Source of the DNA: Pyrocephalus nanus
Taxonomy: Eukaryota; Chordata; Aves; Passeriformes; Tyrannidae
Length of the DNA: 64,000 nucleotides
Assembly (NCBI GenBank): GCA_038380795.1
Contig: CM076276.1
Location: 11,050,001 to 11,114,000 of the forward strand
Direction: 5' to 3'
In this document: positions 8,170-20,110 of the stretch, piece by piece
How positions within the stretch are numbered: the first letter of the stretch is position 1
Layout of the letters: every line of letters starts with the position of its first letter
Notes under the pieces: generated by a model
What the model saw: the letters and a program-made list of their open reading frames with translations, nothing else
What the model was told of the DNA's origin: nothing
Database searches by the model: none
Made by a program: the position numbers and the translations under genes

Positions 8170-11100
8170 ATACTGACTACTGGACGTAGGGCATCGGCAG
8201 ATTAGAAATGAATGTGAATGGGGGTTCGTTCAAGGACTCTGGATGATTTATGCTACGAGCCTCTGTCCTGCAGTTCTCTCTCCTGGCATGGAAGTTCTCC
8301 CTTCCTGGAGGAAGAGGCTTCCATCCCTGGGGATCCCTCCCATGCAACAGCATCTTGCACGGATGCTTCGCCCTGTCCGCAGACGGGGCTCAGGGTGAGA
8401 TGGACATGCTGGGACCCAGGAGCATCTCATCCTCTCATCCCTTGGGATGCCGTGATGGTCTCATTACCTCCACTGGAAGCTGTGGATGTGCAGCTGAGGG
8501 CAGGATGCTGTCTAATTTTCTTGGAGCTGTACATGGGGGTCCCCACTGACATTAGAGGGAGCTGCTGAAGCATATCGAGAGAAGAGGAGATGCTACGAGT
8601 GCTCACTCTCGCAGCAAAACTGCTCAGGGGTGTCTCTGTAACTGTGAAATCAGGCCTTTTGAAAGCATGGATTATTGAGTGAGTAGATCTAGCCAGCTCC
8701 TTTAGGGCCATTAGTCCTCATATGCACTTGCTTATTTTACACTGAAAGCATGCAGGGGAGATTATGTCATTTTTAGGGTAGGGGGGAGAAGAAATAGCAA
8801 TTTTTCTGTGTCTTAGGAGTAAGTGAAAATAACTGCTTGAGACCTACTAAAACAGAAGGAACACATGTCTAAGAAATAAAAACATTCTGACTTGACAGCA
8901 ATAGCAGTGCAGGCTAAGTCTAACTCAGTGAATTTTTGTAGCCTGAGTTTGAATGGCAAAGAACTTGAGACTTTATGGCTTAAATGGAAGGACAGAACAC
9001 AAGACTTTTCAAATCTGTGCTGGGTAAAAACTGAGTCCCAATAAATGGGCTTGGCAGGCATCATCCTTTGCAGAAAGGCCAGTCCAGCTGAAAAACTGAT
9101 TTCTTGTTCTGTTTTTAAAGAACAATACGGAGATCGTGTTTTCTGTTTCATCAAGTAAGTAGAAACATTAATTTTACTTGCATTATGCCTTCAGTATAGG
9201 CAGCAAACACAGTAATATCTTAGGAGTGTCTCTCTCCCTCGTTGTACGAGGGGTGCAGGGCTCCCACCACCCACCTGCAACAGGGGAGAGCCAGGAGAGG
9301 TTTGAGTCTGAGAAAGAACACCTTAGGGTGGCAAAGGGAGCTGGATGTGGGAAGGGCTGATGGCTTTGCCTGTTAGCAGCAGTACAGCAAACTTACATTC
9401 TTGTTCGATAACACCACAGTGGTGCGGGAAACAGCTAAACAGTTGTCTAACACAGCAAGAGATCTTGCTGACGATGAACGTTGCTGGAGAAATCGTTCCC
9501 TCAATGTGTCCCCAGTTCCTTATCTAGCTTCTAGAGTTGCAGTTTTTGAAAGGTTTTGGTACGGTTTTCCTAAAACCTCATTGTGGCGTGGCCCCCTCGC
9601 CAGCTCCAGGCAGCCCAGCGCTGTCAGCTCCTAAATGTCCTTGAAAGCCCCAGGGGCTCCTGCCAGTGTGGGGCTGGGTAGCTGCTCTGTGAGGGGACCA
9701 GCCCTGGTGCATTGGCTGCCACTGTGGGCTGAAGATGAATCAGTTCTGGGAAAAGCTAAAACCCCCAAATAAAGGAGATGATGGCTAAACACACCCCCGG
9801 GGTGAGTTCGACAGGCCCTGCAGGTGGGGACTGATGAACTTTATCCAACCCAAGTGTTCTATAGGGGCTCACCCAGGCTTGGCTTTAGCTGGAGGGAAAA
9901 GGCCTGGCTTCAGATTCTTTATTAGGAAGGAAGACCAAATCTATTTGCCACAGATGCCCCAGGGATCCCAGATTTGTCATCTCCCTCATGACAATGACTG
10001 TGAGCTAGATCTTTTTTCTGGAAAACCTCATGACAGGTCTTCGTCTCCATGAGCAGGACATCATGTTTGCCCCAGCATCAGAGAAATTGCTGCTCTACAG
10101 CACCCTGTGCCCTCAGAGAGAAAGTGCCAGGAGTGGGGAACCCAGGTCAGTGCTTACAAGGGATCAAAAGCCCCAGCAATGGGCATGTTACACCCTGACC
10201 TTGCCCACTTGGGAACAATTTGGTGCCTCTTGGTGTCAGCTAAGCTGGCTCAGACACTGGGTCTCTGCTGCAGCCGTGCCCTCTCACTCTCTGGCTTTAA
10301 ATCACCTTCAGCTTTCCTATTTCTGTGGGCTCATCTTCCCTCCTTAGGAACCTCTACATCAAAGCTGTGCTGGGAAAAATGCACTGCTAACTTCTTTAAA
10401 CAATCCTGGGCATTTGTGATTACAGGATCCAGCAACTACTTTTCCAGAGCTTGTGAACTTCTTGGAAAATCTCCAGGGAGTTTCTCTCTGGGGGAACTTT
10501 ATATTTTCTTGCTGATTTTTAAAAGTCTACTGATAACACTGCATGAGATTTTTTTATTTTTTTTTTCTTAAGCACCAAACTCTTGATGGATGCTGTGTTT
10601 GTAGGAGCTGTAAATGTAAATTGTTTTTCTTCTGGCCACTTGTGTTTTATTTGAAATGTACAAAATCTGAGTATGTAGTTCCTGAGAGCTGGCCTAGAGA
10701 ACAGCAGCACTCCCAAGTAGTTTGTCTCCTATCAAATGGCATTAATAATTTAGTCTCTAATTAAAAGTGAGGTCAAACAATGAAAAATGACTGAGCTAAA
10801 TGGTTACGCTGTGATGTATTAAAGTGCCTGGTGGGTTTTAATGGATGGAAGGAGCGTTGTTGTTTGTTTATGTACAAAACACTTTCAGTCAAAGACTGTA
10901 GGAGTCCCGAGGAAATGTATTTAACTAACATCTTTTACAGGTTACTGAGTCAATGTCTTGAACAGACAATTTTTGCACACCTTTTATATCTTTCAAATTG
11001 CTCAGATACTTGTAAAACAGCTTCTCTTAATGATGAAGGGGGGAAAACCCCCTGCTTTGATGCCTCTCGGGCTGGCTCATCATTAATGTTAACACAAATA

Positions 11101-12030
11101 TCTAAGGGAATCTAAGATATCATGGGAGAGATATTTTGAAGAGAGCTTGGTTCATGCTCTGGGTGCCTGTTCCCAGCACGCTGGTGGCTGCTACTGCCCT
11201 GAGTGATTTTGGGAAAGTGCCTGTCATTAGTGTGATTAGTTTATTTGTCAGCAGCCTTGCCCAGAAGCTAACCCTGTACTGAACAGCACAGTGCTGCCCC
11301 AGCAGATGCTTTTCTGAAGAAAAATGGGAAAGAGAGGAAGATTGCAGCTCTGTGAGAGCGGGGAGGGAACCCAAGAGAAGGAGGACTCTGACCCTCGTGG
11401 GAGCAGGTCCCAGGAATGAGGCACGGTAGCTAAGCTGAGGCATTGAACCCTGCCATGGCACTTGCCAAAACCAGGCATGCCCAGAGTCTCCAGCAAGCAC
11501 CTCATCCACCTGACCAGCCTTCCCACCACACCACGATGGGGTGGACTTGGTGCTGCACTGCTCACAGCAAATTGTGCATCATCGTGCCAGTGAGACACAC
11601 CTGACTTCATGGAAGTGGAGGAAAGTTTCCCACCCTAGGCATGAATATATCTTTTTGTAGGTCCTCTGTGTCCTTTAGGTGGAAGTGTTATATCTGACCC
11701 TAAATCAGGGCACAAAAGTCCTTGGATGGCAGGAAATGTCTGTGATTGCCTGTTTGGGATGCTCCACTGGGGACCTTGGCTTTCATTTCCAGGGCTTCAG
11801 GGTTAAGGCCTTGGCTCCCACACTGACCTGCTCTTATGGTTATATAGGTACCTTTACAGGAAGGCTAAGTAGAGGGTGACAATTTGTCTTGACTGTGGTA
11901 GGCAAAACCAGGATGTTCAATCAGAGATCTCAACCAAGGACAACAGGAGGAACACTTCTGAAATTCTTCTCATCAAGCTTAGAACTGAAGGTAGGGTTAA
12001 GTACAGACCCAAGAAGCCCACATTCCTTTA
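8170..12030. other. Intergenic, no gene seen
   Basis: Mostly mid-GC, unique-looking DNA. AT-richer parts lie near 8800-9180 and 10540-10830, with a T-rich run at about 10550-10567. Open frames of up to about 150 codons (such as 10107-10571 on the plus strand) show no recognisable family, and no tRNA or repeat signature was found. Confidence 0.55.
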
Positions 12031-12420
12031 CAGTACTCTATGCAACCAAAACGAAAAAAAAAAGAAATTACAAGTCCCTAGTCCTAAATATTTAGCCTTT
12101 ATTTATTTACAGTTTTAGCTGACAGTCTTTATATAAAAAGACAGGAAGTTGGAGTTTTGCACCTATTTCATTTAACACCACTTAACTCCTGGCACTGGCC
12201 CAATATGTCTCCATTAAGAAGAGACTTTGCAAAAATTGTCCCAATTAAGCAGCAGCATTGCGATTTGCTGTTGTTAGGCTAAACTGGTTCCCTGGGAGAT
12301 GTCCTAATGAGGTATCCATCTTGATTAAGTGCAGACCCGTGAAGAGCTTCCCAATTAAAGGACAGAGCATGCATGTATATTCTCCAAAATTTTTTTAAGA
12401 AATAGTTATCTGTGGTATCT
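12030..12420. promoter_or_regulatory. Candidate enhancer with paired NKX2-type sites
   Basis: AT-rich, even-complexity DNA. It carries CACTTAA at 12179-12185 and its inverted form TTAAGTG at 12325-12331, both matching the NKX2-class homeodomain core. Several CAATTAA words lie between and after them. A TTTATATAAAAAG TATA-like stretch lies near 12128, without any other promoter evidence. The function is inferred from motifs. Confidence 0.4.
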
Positions 12421-13240
12421 CCTCTGGGGCTCACTTCCCCATGGACAAGGGCAGTGTTTGCTTTGATGTGGGATGATGCTGACCAGGCCCATCACAAGTG
12501 ATCATGGACTGCCAACACCCATGTTTGTGTCTAGATCTCCAAATTCAGAGTAGCTGAAGGAGAAGGTCTGGTGGATGAGAGCCCAGACAGCTGCAGATGT
12601 CATTTCTATATGTCCTTTCAGCTTTTTTTATCATGGGTTGATTGTGGGCTTACAATGGGGGCTTGGTGAAACCTGTGTTTCAGGACAGCTTTCCAAAACA
12701 GGGAGAAAAGCACTGGAGCTGAGGAGACAAGTATATTACTGATAGGAAGGACTCAGATATCAATTTGTTATGTGGAGAAACTGGGTGTGTGGCCTTGGTG
12801 GCACACGGGGAGACAGACTGGAAAATCCAACCTTTTCCCATGAGAGTTATACAGCCCTGAATCAGCATCCCAGAGTGGCTGTGGAGTCTCCATCCTTGAG
12901 GTTGTGACAAACCTGGTCCAGGTTTGAAGTTAACCTTGCTTGGGGGAGGAGGTTGGGTCAAAGCATTCTAGAAGTCCCTGACAATGCAGGTCTCCTGGTG
13001 TTTGCAGGGCTGGGTTTAACGTGGGCTGTGGGGCTCCACCAGCAACCTCAGCTCCCCAAAGCTGCCCCAGAAACCATTGGCTCTGTCTGAGGCAGCTGCA
13101 GGACTTGGGGGGGTGTGAATTAGAGGGAAAGGGATGAAGGGCATTACTGTAAAACCCTGTGTGGAGTCTGGAGATGAGAGAGACCACACGAAAATGAGTT
13201 TCTTCTCTAAGAAGTAAGAGCCCTGCTTCTTCCCTTTCAA
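12421..13240. other. Intergenic, no gene seen
   Basis: Mid-GC DNA with short overlapping frames on the minus strand (12680-13250) that lack any recognisable domain. Confidence 0.55.
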
Positions 13241-14345
13241 TAACTTTCACTTTAGTTTAAACCAACAAATGTCCATTTGTCAAGTGTTAATATTCACCCA
13301 ATGTCCAGAGGACATACCTTGAAAGTTATTTATAACAAGACTTTTTTTGATTCCAAGGAAACATTGTTCTCATTCCATATTTCTTCTGTGCTACAGAATT
13401 ACCAATCAACTGTTTTGGAGTCATTTTAAATACAATTATAAAGAATGTGATTAGGACAAATGCAAAAGAAGTTAAACATAATCAATTCCTCAGTGCTGCC
13501 TTGTGGTTTACATTTTAGTATCGTTTAAGGGGATTTGTGCCAACCTTTTGTAGTAGATTAAAGTCAGATATTTTGTTTGTTACAATCAAACCTATGATTT
13601 CGGTTTTATAAATTTTTAAAATATTAATTATAGTTTGAAAAGTACACGGAGGTGAATACATTAACTAGTTTCCTGCTTAGATAGCAACTATTTGGTGTTT
13701 GGCATTAGATTAGCAAGGAGCAGGTTGGGAATTTTAATCCACCTTGTTAAGTTATTAAATTTTCTTTATTTACATACAGATCTCACTTTCATTAACATTG
13801 TAACAGGTGCTCATTAACAATTTATCATTTGCAAGGCAGAAACAAAAAGAGATTTTGCCACCAAGTTTTCTCTTCTGAGTGTCTCAATTATACTATGTAG
13901 CAAGGCTAAAACAATTACAAATACTGTTTTACAACAAAACTAAAAATTTGGGCCCATGTGGAAAGATCAGTAATATTTGAATATTTCACAGCTTGTAGTT
14001 TCACTCCATGTAGTTACATAAAGAAAGCTTCTTTTCATTTAAAAAATAGGGACATTTTCACCCTAAAATATCTGCTATATTTAAAGTATTTGGGTTCAAG
14101 AAAGTATGGACCCATTATTCCATCCCACTTATTCACAACTTAAGTGAAGACTAATAGAATTTTAATATGATCTGTAATCACACTAAAAACTGTAGTTCAA
14201 AATTCCTGAGCATCACTTCAGAGCTACTGAATAGCCCTGGATCTAATTAGCATAATCGTTTGCAGAGCCCTTGGAGTCCTATTTTCACAACCTTTTTATA
14301 TTCTGAAAACAGGGGGTTTATAGTTTCTTTTCATTTTTTGGCATA
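13241..14345. promoter_or_regulatory. Long AT-rich candidate enhancer block
   Basis: About 1.1 kb of AT-rich, non-repetitive DNA, the longest such block outside the first 6 kb. Visible motifs include TAATTAGCATAAT at 14244-14256 (homeodomain core fused to a POU-like ATTAGCAT), ATTAACAATTTATC near 13812, TTAATTATAG near 13624 and a CTTTATTTAC forkhead-like word near 13763. Only one short frame (about 60 codons) is open. Texture fits a conserved noncoding block. Confidence 0.45.
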
Positions 14346-16575
14346 GGAGAAGGACATGGCACAATTTCCTTCTCCTTCCCTCCTCCCTGCTCCCTCCTCC
14401 TTCTCCTCCGCTCTCCCCAGGTTACTTGTGCAGCACGAACCACCCCCAGCAGGCACCTGTGGACCCACAGAGCAAACCCTGGCTTGGCTGCATCGCCCCA
14501 AAGCCTTGGAGACAGCTGGAGGCACTGGAAACTTTTCTCTGTCTCCTAAAAATAATATGCTTGATAAGCCTATCTGTCTTTTTTTGCGTTGCCTTTCCCT
14601 TTTGGAAGGAGGTGAGTCTCCAGCAGCTCTTTCAGCGTGGCCGCCTCTTCCCCATCCCTGTATCTCCAGGAACTGCTCTTCTCTTGGCAGCCAAGGGCTC
14701 GCTCTCACAAGGTGGTTTGTTCTGGCAAGGCATCGGAATAGCTGTGGGCTTGGCACCACTCTCTGTTTTGCAGGATAGAGTCCTCATTTGAGCCTCTGTC
14801 ATTTGCAAGACTTCCAGCAACGCTGGTACATTTGTGATGATCCGTAACACATGGGTGATTTAGAAGCATTCCTCGGGCTTCCAGCTCTTGCTGCACCCTG
14901 GAATTCAAAACCCAGTTTGGGACGACTTTTCCCAGTGTTGAATTGTTATTGGAATTGTTGTCTGGGCTTGGTGCATAACTCAGGCTGCAAGATTCTGAAG
15001 GATCATGTTTTATTCCACGTAAAATAGCTTTGATGTTCTGAGAGCCCATCTAAGCACAGTGTGCTCCAGAATTGCTGTTGCCTTGACTGATATTGACTCT
15101 GTGTGGGGTGAAAATAACTTTAATGTCACACTGGATCTATTTTTGATCTTTTTAGGTAAGAAAAGATTATGGGGACCTTATAAATCTTAAGCAGATCCAG
15201 CTCCTGCATGCTCACTGTCCATTTCATCACGTTTGCTCTCCTAAGATGTGGTTACGTGAGATGTTTAAATACAACGGTCACACTTCACCTCAGCTTGAAA
15301 ATTCAGCTCCCTAACCCCTTGCACTGGCATTTCTGTTTCATTTCAAATAGTTTACACCAGAACTGGGGGATCTCAGTAGCCTCAGTTGTCCCACCAAGGC
15401 TCCCTTTATCAACCTTAACTGCAAGAACAAGAGGCATGAAAAATCACCCCTGGAAAATCCAGTGCCACCAGGCTGGTTTGGGAGCCGTCATGTCCAGTCA
15501 CAAATATGATCAAGCTCTTTGGCTTCTCCTTCAAAATACATTTCGTGTGTGTCTGGTGATCTTGGTTTTAATGTTCATTTTACCACTGGCAGTTTGTCTT
15601 TGCTGCTCAGTGAAGCCCAGTGACTGGTTTTCAGTGTATTTCTGGATCGTCAGTTTGTTCCAAGCTGCAAAGTGATTTTCCCTCTGTAATTTGAGGACTT
15701 TTATGAATTGAACATCAAAGAAGCCTGTGAGTCTCGCTCTGTCTCTCAAGACTGATTCCTGCAATTAGAGTTTTCCTAAATCCTTTTTAATTTATCATTG
15801 CTTTAGCAATCCAAGTCACAAAGTGCTGGATTCCTGAGCTGGTTTATTTCCTTGCTTTGCACGTCCTGGCTGGTGTCAAGGGTTGGGACAGTTGTTTCTG
15901 GCTTTAGTGTAGGTTCATTGTTTCCTTCCATATCTGGATTAACACATTCATGATTAGAGGAATGAGGTGTGAGAGTTTAGTCTAGGGTAGGTACACCTTG
16001 AAGGATATTTGCTTTGAAAGATCTAAACCTGCATCCTGGTTCTGTTTGTCTTCAGGATGCTTATGGGCTTGGTAAGCATTTCAGTGCTGTTTAGTAAATC
16101 TTCACACCTTGCAGTCGGTGAAGACCATGCAAATGTGGAGAAAGGCAAAATCTGGTGGCTTTTTTTTCTGATCCTGGGTGAGGATCCATGCAGATGGGTC
16201 CCCAGCCCCAACCTGCGGTGTAGGTGAAGCATCCCAGGGGATCCCCAGCTGGGGTGTGTGGATGTCGCTTGTGCTCTGACTTGAGGGATTTATCCTGCTG
16301 GGTTTGCTGAGTGTGGTAAGGCCATGCTGCAGGCTTAGCTCTTCCTATGCTTTCTCCACCCCTTCCTCACCATCACCTGCAGCACTGGCATCCCTTGCTT
16401 GTGCTTGGATTCTGCTATGGGATAGCAAATCTGCAAGAGCATTTTGTTTCAATAGACATGGAAAATTAATGCCTAGAAATTACTGTAAAAAAGGACACAG
16501 GCAAAATGCCTCCCTGCTTCTGCCACTGTTCTCTGCCTACATTCATTTTGTAAAAGCTTTTGAATTGCTTCTTTC
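14346..16575. other. Intergenic, no gene seen
   Basis: Mid-GC, unique-looking DNA. The open frames, up to about 155 codons (15208-15675 on the plus strand), have hydrophobic or mixed composition but no family resemblance or supporting splice signals. Confidence 0.55.
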
Positions 16576-16579
16576 TAAC

Positions 16580-17080
16580 TAAAATCTCTCCACAGCAATG
16601 ATGTCCTTGATTGTGCTATTTTAAAAAGTAATTTTCCCCACCCCTGAAAGTTTTTATCTACAGCGTTTTATATTTTCTCACTGACTTAAATAGCCTGGTC
16701 TCTCTCAAAGTAAAATAGACATTGCCTTTATTTATCCTGTTGGTACTTTAAACTACAATAAGATAAATGGGCACAATTATAGATGTGTACCAGAATAGGA
16801 ACATGTGTTCCAGCATATGTGATACTAACCTAAGCAGACATCTAAATGTACTTCTCAGATAACAAACATTACACACACACATATTTATTAAACTCAGCAA
16901 CAGCCTCTGCCATCCTTTTCAGCTACTTTTAAACAGCTGGTGAACTGTCAAAACCACGTTAAATATTTTAACAAACAAGTTAAATATTTTTAGTTGTTTC
17001 TGTGACGGCAGTAAAAACCCAGGATGGAGGAATCGAACTGCTTTTGTGAAATGGTCGGGGAAAAGCAGAGGATGATTTCA
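16580..17080. promoter_or_regulatory. AT-rich candidate enhancer with repeated GTTAAATATTTT
   Basis: AT-rich block in which GTTAAATATTTT occurs twice, 21 bp apart (16958-16969 and 16979-16990). The first copy extends into the near-palindrome GTTAAATATTTTAAC. GATA-type AGATAA words lie near 16760 and 16858, and an ACACACACAC run near 16872. No open frame of note is present. Regulatory function is inferred. Confidence 0.4.
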
Positions 17081-17540
17081 TTTAGCTGTAAGTTTTGAGC
17101 CAACTTTCCCTCTAAAGGAGTAAGTTAAGCTCTGCACCTGAGACCCAGTGAGCCACGTCGGGCACGGCAGCGCCTTCGCCGCCTTCGAACCCCTGTGGTT
17201 TGCGGGAGGGAAAACTCCCCAGACTCCCTCCTGTGGGATTTATCGCAGGGTTAACGCAGCGGATTAGATCATGGAAAGCTGGTAAATGTTTATTTATGGT
17301 GCCTGGGTGTTTATGAGGCTCTCCTGCTCCGCTCCTGAGTTCCCTCTCAACGGACCTGGTCCCAGAAGCCTGGAGAGTGTCACGTGTGTGACTTCAGCTG
17401 CGCAGACATGTGTGGCAGCAGGGCCTTTTGGTGCTTCCAGGCAGGCTGGAAGCTCAGGATAGAGACGATTTGTATCACTAAAAGTCAGAGAGGATTTGCA
17501 AACCATCCGTTCTATTGCTATTTAAGTGCAACAGAGAAAA
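17081..17540. other. GC-richer spacer, no gene seen
   Basis: A small CpG-containing stretch at about 17150-17230 (GCGCCTTCGCCGCCTTCG near 17169) lies between two AT-rich blocks. It is too short and weak to call a promoter. Confidence 0.5.
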
Positions 17541-18130
17541 TCCGCGGTGAAAAGGCACAGGCCAAGAGCTTTTTTAGTTTTAATATACATAAAAAAGGTG
17601 AGTATTATAACATGTGAGCAGGAGATAATGACAGGTGAATAAAAAGAAAGACAGCAACATATCTAGCAAAGTGTCAGATTGATAAATAAATGAACAAAGA
17701 CAGGAGAATAAAAGGCTGTTATGAAATATATCAAATCTGATGTGATATGGATCGTGTTGCGGGAAGTTCAGTCTTCCTTTGCTGAGACAGGAGTCAAGGA
17801 CAAACAGTTTGTCTGTGATTACGAGCTGTCCAGGCTGGTGAAATAAATACACCTGGAAAACAGCTCTGTCCTTCCCCGTGCCAGGCTCTCAGCACAGTGA
17901 GCTAGGAAGTTAAAGCAACACAATTTATTTTGGGTGGCATTTCCTATGAACAATTACTACAAATGGCTTCTGAGTGGATTACAGGCTCTCATGCAAAACT
18001 AAGAAATAAAGAAAGCAGAGTTCAGGCTGCACCCTCCAATCTGTAGGGGGGGAAGCAGAGCTGAAAACCAAATGAGAGGATCATATTTTGCTATAATGGA
18101 AGAATGATTGATTAGGGGTAAAGTGGGTGA
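17541..18130. promoter_or_regulatory. AT-rich candidate regulatory block
   Basis: Even-complexity AT-rich DNA with GATAATGACAG (17624-17634), TCAGATTGATAAATAAATG (near 17672) and GAACAATTAC (near 17948). TGACAG is a MEIS/TGIF-type core. No repeat or coding signal is present. The enhancer call is tentative. Confidence 0.35.
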
Positions 18131-19080
18131 TCTGGGGAGGAGCATGTGGCATCTTGCTGGACAGAGCAGGAGAAACTAGCCAAGGAAATTTGATGGATCT
18201 TGAAAATTAATCTCAGCATCACAGAGAAGCTCATTGGAGTGTGGTGGATGCCCAGGAGGTGTGGTCGCTGCCAGACAGCAGCACCAGGTTCATCACATTG
18301 AGCAAAGCCAGCCCAGAGACAGCAGGGGTAGGAGAGGGGCCATGCTGTGTTCCCCGGGCAGCAGTGACCCTCAGGGAAAAGCTGCTGGAAGCTTTTGCTG
18401 GGGAACCAGTTTGGAGAGATCAGGCTCCAGTCCTGACCTTCCTGCCATGGGACAATGATCTCGGGAGGTTAGCATAGGTCAGCCCAAGCAGTGGCCAGCC
18501 TGGGGCATCTGCTTCCCAGCTGGAATGTCAAACTGGCAGAACTGACCAGAGGGGCAACAGCAGAGAAAAATCCAACTGGTGATGTGCAGTGCTGCAATAC
18601 TGAACTGACTGAGGGTTACAGAGCTACCTGGAGAAGCAGGAATGAAGGATATCAAGAGAGACAGGAGAAGAAATAGTGAAGCAGTCTTGTAGGGTATCCT
18701 CAACCAGCCATGGTGGGGGCTGTGTTTGCAGAGGGGCAGCTGTCCGAGTGGGAATGTCTGTGAGCAAACTTGTTCCCAGGGCACACAGGGGAGAATGGCT
18801 GAACAAACAGGAAAATACATTCGAGCTGCAGCGCTTTTTGATGTCCAGATGAATTTTCCCCCAACACTGAGAGTAGTGAATTTACAGGAAATTGTCCAGG
18901 GCAAGACTTTTGAAGAACCACTTACAGGACAGCAGCAGCCACCTCGGCAGTGATGGAAATGTATCCCAGAAAAAGAGAAAGGCTGTGAGGTTAAAAGGCT
19001 TGGCAGGAGTCGTGGGCAAGGAAGTTTTAAATTTTCCAAGCCTGGTTTCGAAGGAGGATTTTCCTGTGTTGAACCAGACC
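18131..19080. other. Intergenic, no gene seen
   Basis: Mid-GC DNA. A 186-codon frame on the minus strand (18479-19039) and several 60-78-codon plus-strand frames overlap it. None resembles a known protein or shows exon signals. Confidence 0.55.
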
Positions 19081-19184
19081 TGCAGTATCATAAACTGCTA
19101 TAACTGAGCTAATTGTATTAGTGTTCCATCACTTAGCATTACTAAAAATACCATCCTTTATTTTTTGTCCTTTTTTTCCCTCCC

Positions 19185-19229
19185 TTTTTTTTTTTTGTTT
19201 TGTTTTGTTTTGTTTTGTTTTGTTTTGTT
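19185..19229. repeat. T run plus (GTTTT)n microsatellite
   Basis: Twelve T residues (19185-19196) are followed by about six and a half GTTTT units up to 19229. No retroposon body is recognisable next to it. Confidence 0.9.
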
Positions 19230-19694
19230 AAAAGCAAAACTTAAATGCTGGCAGAATTACAAACACAGGTCTGATCTGCCAAGTGCTTCTCACAACAGGA
19301 TTCCCGTTCATCACTCACAGTCCCAGGTCCGAGGAGGAGGTTTCGTTAAGAGACTCGGTAGAAAAATGTTTCTTTGTCTCTGTCAGCTCTACTTGCCAGC
19401 AATCACAGGGCAGGCAGCCTCCTCTATTAGGATTGCTTTCCGTGTCAAACACCTCATCATTAGAAAGTGAGGCTTGAATGTTATTCTTTAAGCCTTAGAT
19501 CAACTGTGGAGGCTGAGATGTAATGGAAAAACCTGACGCTAGAAATTCTCGAGTCATTATCACAATTTATACTTAAAAGAGCTCCAGTTTTATAGCAAAA
19601 GGAAAAAAAAATCCATTCATTTTAATCATTGCAAAGCTTATTAAAAGGTTTCGAACATTATTTATTGCAATTCTGTACCAGTTCTAATTCACTC

Positions 19695-19790
19695 ATTAAT
19701 TCTATTCATCTTGAAACTAATTTTAAACTTTCAAAATTTACCATAGCATTTTGAAAAGTTAAAGTAACTTTCAAGATGAATAGAATTAAT
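19695..19790. repeat. 96-bp near-perfect palindrome (hairpin)
   Basis: The outer 22 bp of the left arm (19695-19716, beginning ATTAATTCTATTCATC) is an exact reverse complement of 19769-19790. The inner 20 bp (19717-19736 against 19749-19768) pairs at 15 of 20 positions, and the loop is 12 bases (19737-19748, TTTACCATAGCA). Transcribed on either strand it would form a 42-bp stem. It could be a very small foldback transposon, a conserved hairpin element, or the stem of an unannotated small RNA. A TTAA lies at both outer ends, but the arms do not begin with the CCC expected of piggyBac elements. Confidence 0.8.
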
Positions 19791-20110
19791 GTTTTCTTCC
19801 CCTCCTTACAACTGTTTTCACCTTCAAATACAAACCATGACCATACCATGCTAATAGCTGCAAATGTATTCTCTGTTTAAGGTTTCAAAACCATTACTTG
19901 ACAGCTGACGTGGAACATAATTTCAGTCTCATTTTCAATCAGAGACAGTGCAGCCTCCTCCAGGAGCTGAAGCCTTCAGCATTTACTCCAAATACTTTTC
20001 CACAGCCGAGGATGTGAAGTTTTTTTTCCCCCTGTTTCCTCCTGTATATTTTCTGTTTGCTCTATGTTCCTTCTGACCAAAAACCATTATAGATCTTTGG
20101 AGTCTGACAT

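Larger units (their letters stand above)
19081..20110. promoter_or_regulatory. AT-rich block containing simple repeat and palindrome
   Basis: About 1 kb of AT-rich DNA. It holds the TTTTG microsatellite, the 96-bp palindrome described separately, and TTGACAGCTGACGTGG near 19898, which combines a TGACAG (MEIS/TGIF) core, a CAGCTG E-box and a TGACGTGG CRE-like core. Apart from the simple repeat it looks unique and could be a conserved noncoding block. Confidence 0.4.

Noticed and set aside
12128..12141. TATA-like TTTATATAAAAAG
   Set aside because: No initiator, CpG island or downstream frame accompanies it; AT-rich DNA produces such words by chance.
18479..19039. 186-codon minus-strand open frame
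   Set aside because: Cys/Pro/Ser-rich with hydrophobic runs but no recognisable family, and several plus-strand frames overlap it.
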